DNA from: Dietzia cinnamea NBRC 102147
GTDB lineage: Bacteria > Actinomycetota > Actinomycetes > Mycobacteriales > Mycobacteriaceae
Reading direction: 5' to 3'
DNA: 64,000 nucleotides
Assembly: GCF_001571065.1 (NCBI RefSeq)
Contig: NZ_BCSW01000004.1
Span: 1 to 64,000, forward strand
A program made the position numbers and the translations under genes. Positions within the stretch are counted from its first letter, which is position 1; each line of letters starts with the position of its first letter. This document shows positions 63,277-64,000 of this stretch, one piece after another. The notes under the pieces are model-generated. The model saw only the letters and a list, made by a program, of their open reading frames with translations, searched no databases and was not told the DNA's origin.

Positions 63277-63759
63277 TCAGCGCACCACGATCCCGTCGGA
63301 GTCGGCGTAGAGCATCTCGCCGGGGACGAAGTCGACCCCGCCGAAGCTGACGGTCACGTCCCGCTCGCCCTCGCCGGTCTTGGTGGATTTGCGCGGGTTC
63401 GTGCCCAGGGCCTTGCAGCCGAACTCCATCCCGGCGATGACCGCCGAGTCGCGGATGGCGCCGTTCACCACGACGCCGGCCCAGCCGCTCGAGCGGCCGA
63501 GCTCGGCGATGATGTCGCCCACCAGCGCGGTGTGCAGACTCGCGCCGCCGTCGATCACGAGGACGCGCCCCTCGCCGGGCTCGCCCAGGATGCTCTTGAG
63601 CAGTGCGTTGTCCTGGAAGCAGCGCACGGTCGAGATTCGTCCGGAGAACTCCGTGCGTCCGCCGAGGTCGCGGAACTGGAGGTCGCAGCTGCGGACGTCC
63701 TCGCCGATCTCGTCGACGAGGTCCGCGGTGGGGATGAATCCGGCGGGGGTGTCGGTCAT
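63277..63759 (-). CDS. rraA: RraA-family protein
   Basis: The protein is 160 aa. RraA-like proteins either inhibit RNase E or act as metal-dependent HMG/CHA aldolases; the sequence cannot tell which. Motifs are [85 protein letters not shown], and [26 protein letters not shown] -10 box (63798-63793) and an AGGAGG ribosome site support the ATG at 63759. Confidence 0.88.
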   Translation of the reverse strand: MTDTPAGFIPTADLVDEIGEDVRSCDLQFRDLGGRTEFSGRISTVRCFQDNALLKSILGEPGEGRVLVIDGGASLHTALVGDIIAELGRSSGWAGVVVNGAIRDSAVIAGMEFGCKALGTNPRKSTKTGEGERDVTVSFGGVDFVPGEMLYADSDGIVVR

Positions 63760-63891
63760 GGGGGTCCTCCTGGGCGGTGGTCTGTCGGGTTAACGCTATC
63801 CGGCCGCGCCGCCGCGTGGGAGCACGCGGTAGGGGACAATGGCCACATCGAGGGTGCCCGTCAACGTCCGAGAAACCGGAAGGAGCCTTCC

Positions 63892-64000
63892 GTGGCTCAG
63901 TACGAACTCCTGATCCACGCCCGCCGCGCGGTGGTCGACGGCCGCATCCAGCAGGCGGCGGTGACGGTGGACGGGGGCGTCATCACGTCGGTGCGGACGG
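63892..64000 (+). CDS. N-terminus of an amidohydrolase (allantoinase/dihydropyrimidinase-like), cut by window end
   Basis: Only 36 residues are visible: AQYELLIHARRAVVDGRIQQ then AAVTVDGGVITSVRT. This is the small beta-sandwich start of cyclic amidohydrolases such as AllB or dihydropyrimidinase. AAGGAG lies 6-7 bases before the GTG. The metal-binding His motifs are beyond the edge, so the exact enzyme is uncertain. Confidence 0.55.
   Translation, partial: MAQYELLIHARRAVVDGRIQQAAVTVDGGVITSVRT

Overview
The window is high-GC DNA (roughly 70% G+C, strong G/C at third codon positions) with an actinobacterial gene complement. The mix of protein families, the many starts placed 6-8 bases after a TAnnnT box (leaderless mRNAs), and the absence of any tRNA, rRNA or phage gene point to a chromosomal segment of a Mycobacteriales member. 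Dietzia is my best guess, inferred from gene content rather than a database match.

Layout. 72-1645: moaE and a moaC-moaB fusion. 1754-2977: a FAD-dependent amine/D-amino-acid dehydrogenase interrupted by an in-frame TGA. 3048-4136: an old-yellow-enzyme reductase. 4138-7548: a one-polypeptide fatty acid desaturase/flavin reductase/ferredoxin divergent from an AraC regulator. 7545-8834: methyltransferase and TenA. 8938-10659: PoxB. 10825-11490: a 5'-truncated efflux pump. 11553-16579: moeA, a nucleobase permease, moaA, moaD, modA. 16634-19285: a membrane-anchored copper nitrite reductase fusion. 19417-20334: a VOC dioxygenase-like protein. 20658-31082 (minus strand): narK-narG-narH-narJ-narI, the NO dioxygenase hmp, and an NsrR-type repressor. 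31569-38062: a 45-aa protein, a MobA-MoeA fusion, a TetR/MFS pair around a perfect palindrome, fdhD and a GT87 mannosyltransferase. 38146-43523: cysE-cysK and two acyl-CoA ligases. 43660-47070: GAF regulator, frameshifted aldehyde dehydrogenase, DUF779. 47145-54000: HD protein, glutamate-synthase-like protein, glycerate kinase, a secreted GSL-rich protein, a glutaredoxin-like membrane protein, a GalT-like protein. 54096-64000: a secreted GSL-repeat protein, gltB-gltD, S4 and flavodoxin-like proteins, a third GSL protein, RraA, and the start of an amidohydrolase.

How the genes work together. Much of the first 37 kb serves molybdenum cofactor and one of its clients. MoaA, MoaC/MoaB, MoaD, MoaE, MoeA, MobA-MoeA and FdhD build or deliver the cofactor, and ModA may capture molybdate. 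NarGHJI with NarK reduces nitrate to nitrite; the NirK fusion could reduce nitrite to NO; Hmp, likely under NsrR, detoxifies NO. The narKGHJI-hmp-nsrR block is flanked on both sides by related intergenic repeats in direct orientation, which makes it look like a discrete unit set into a molybdenum-cofactor neighbourhood.

Notable regulatory signals are a TetR-type operator (34300-34320), three spaced direct repeats between the desaturase and its AraC regulator (6424-6486), a palindrome upstream of narK (29010-29037), direct repeats upstream of the aldehyde dehydrogenase and of one GSL gene, and about nine leaderless promoters. Three genes appear broken: an internal stop, a C-tract frameshift and a 5' truncation. 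A family of secreted proteins rich in Gly-Ser-Leu occurs three times.
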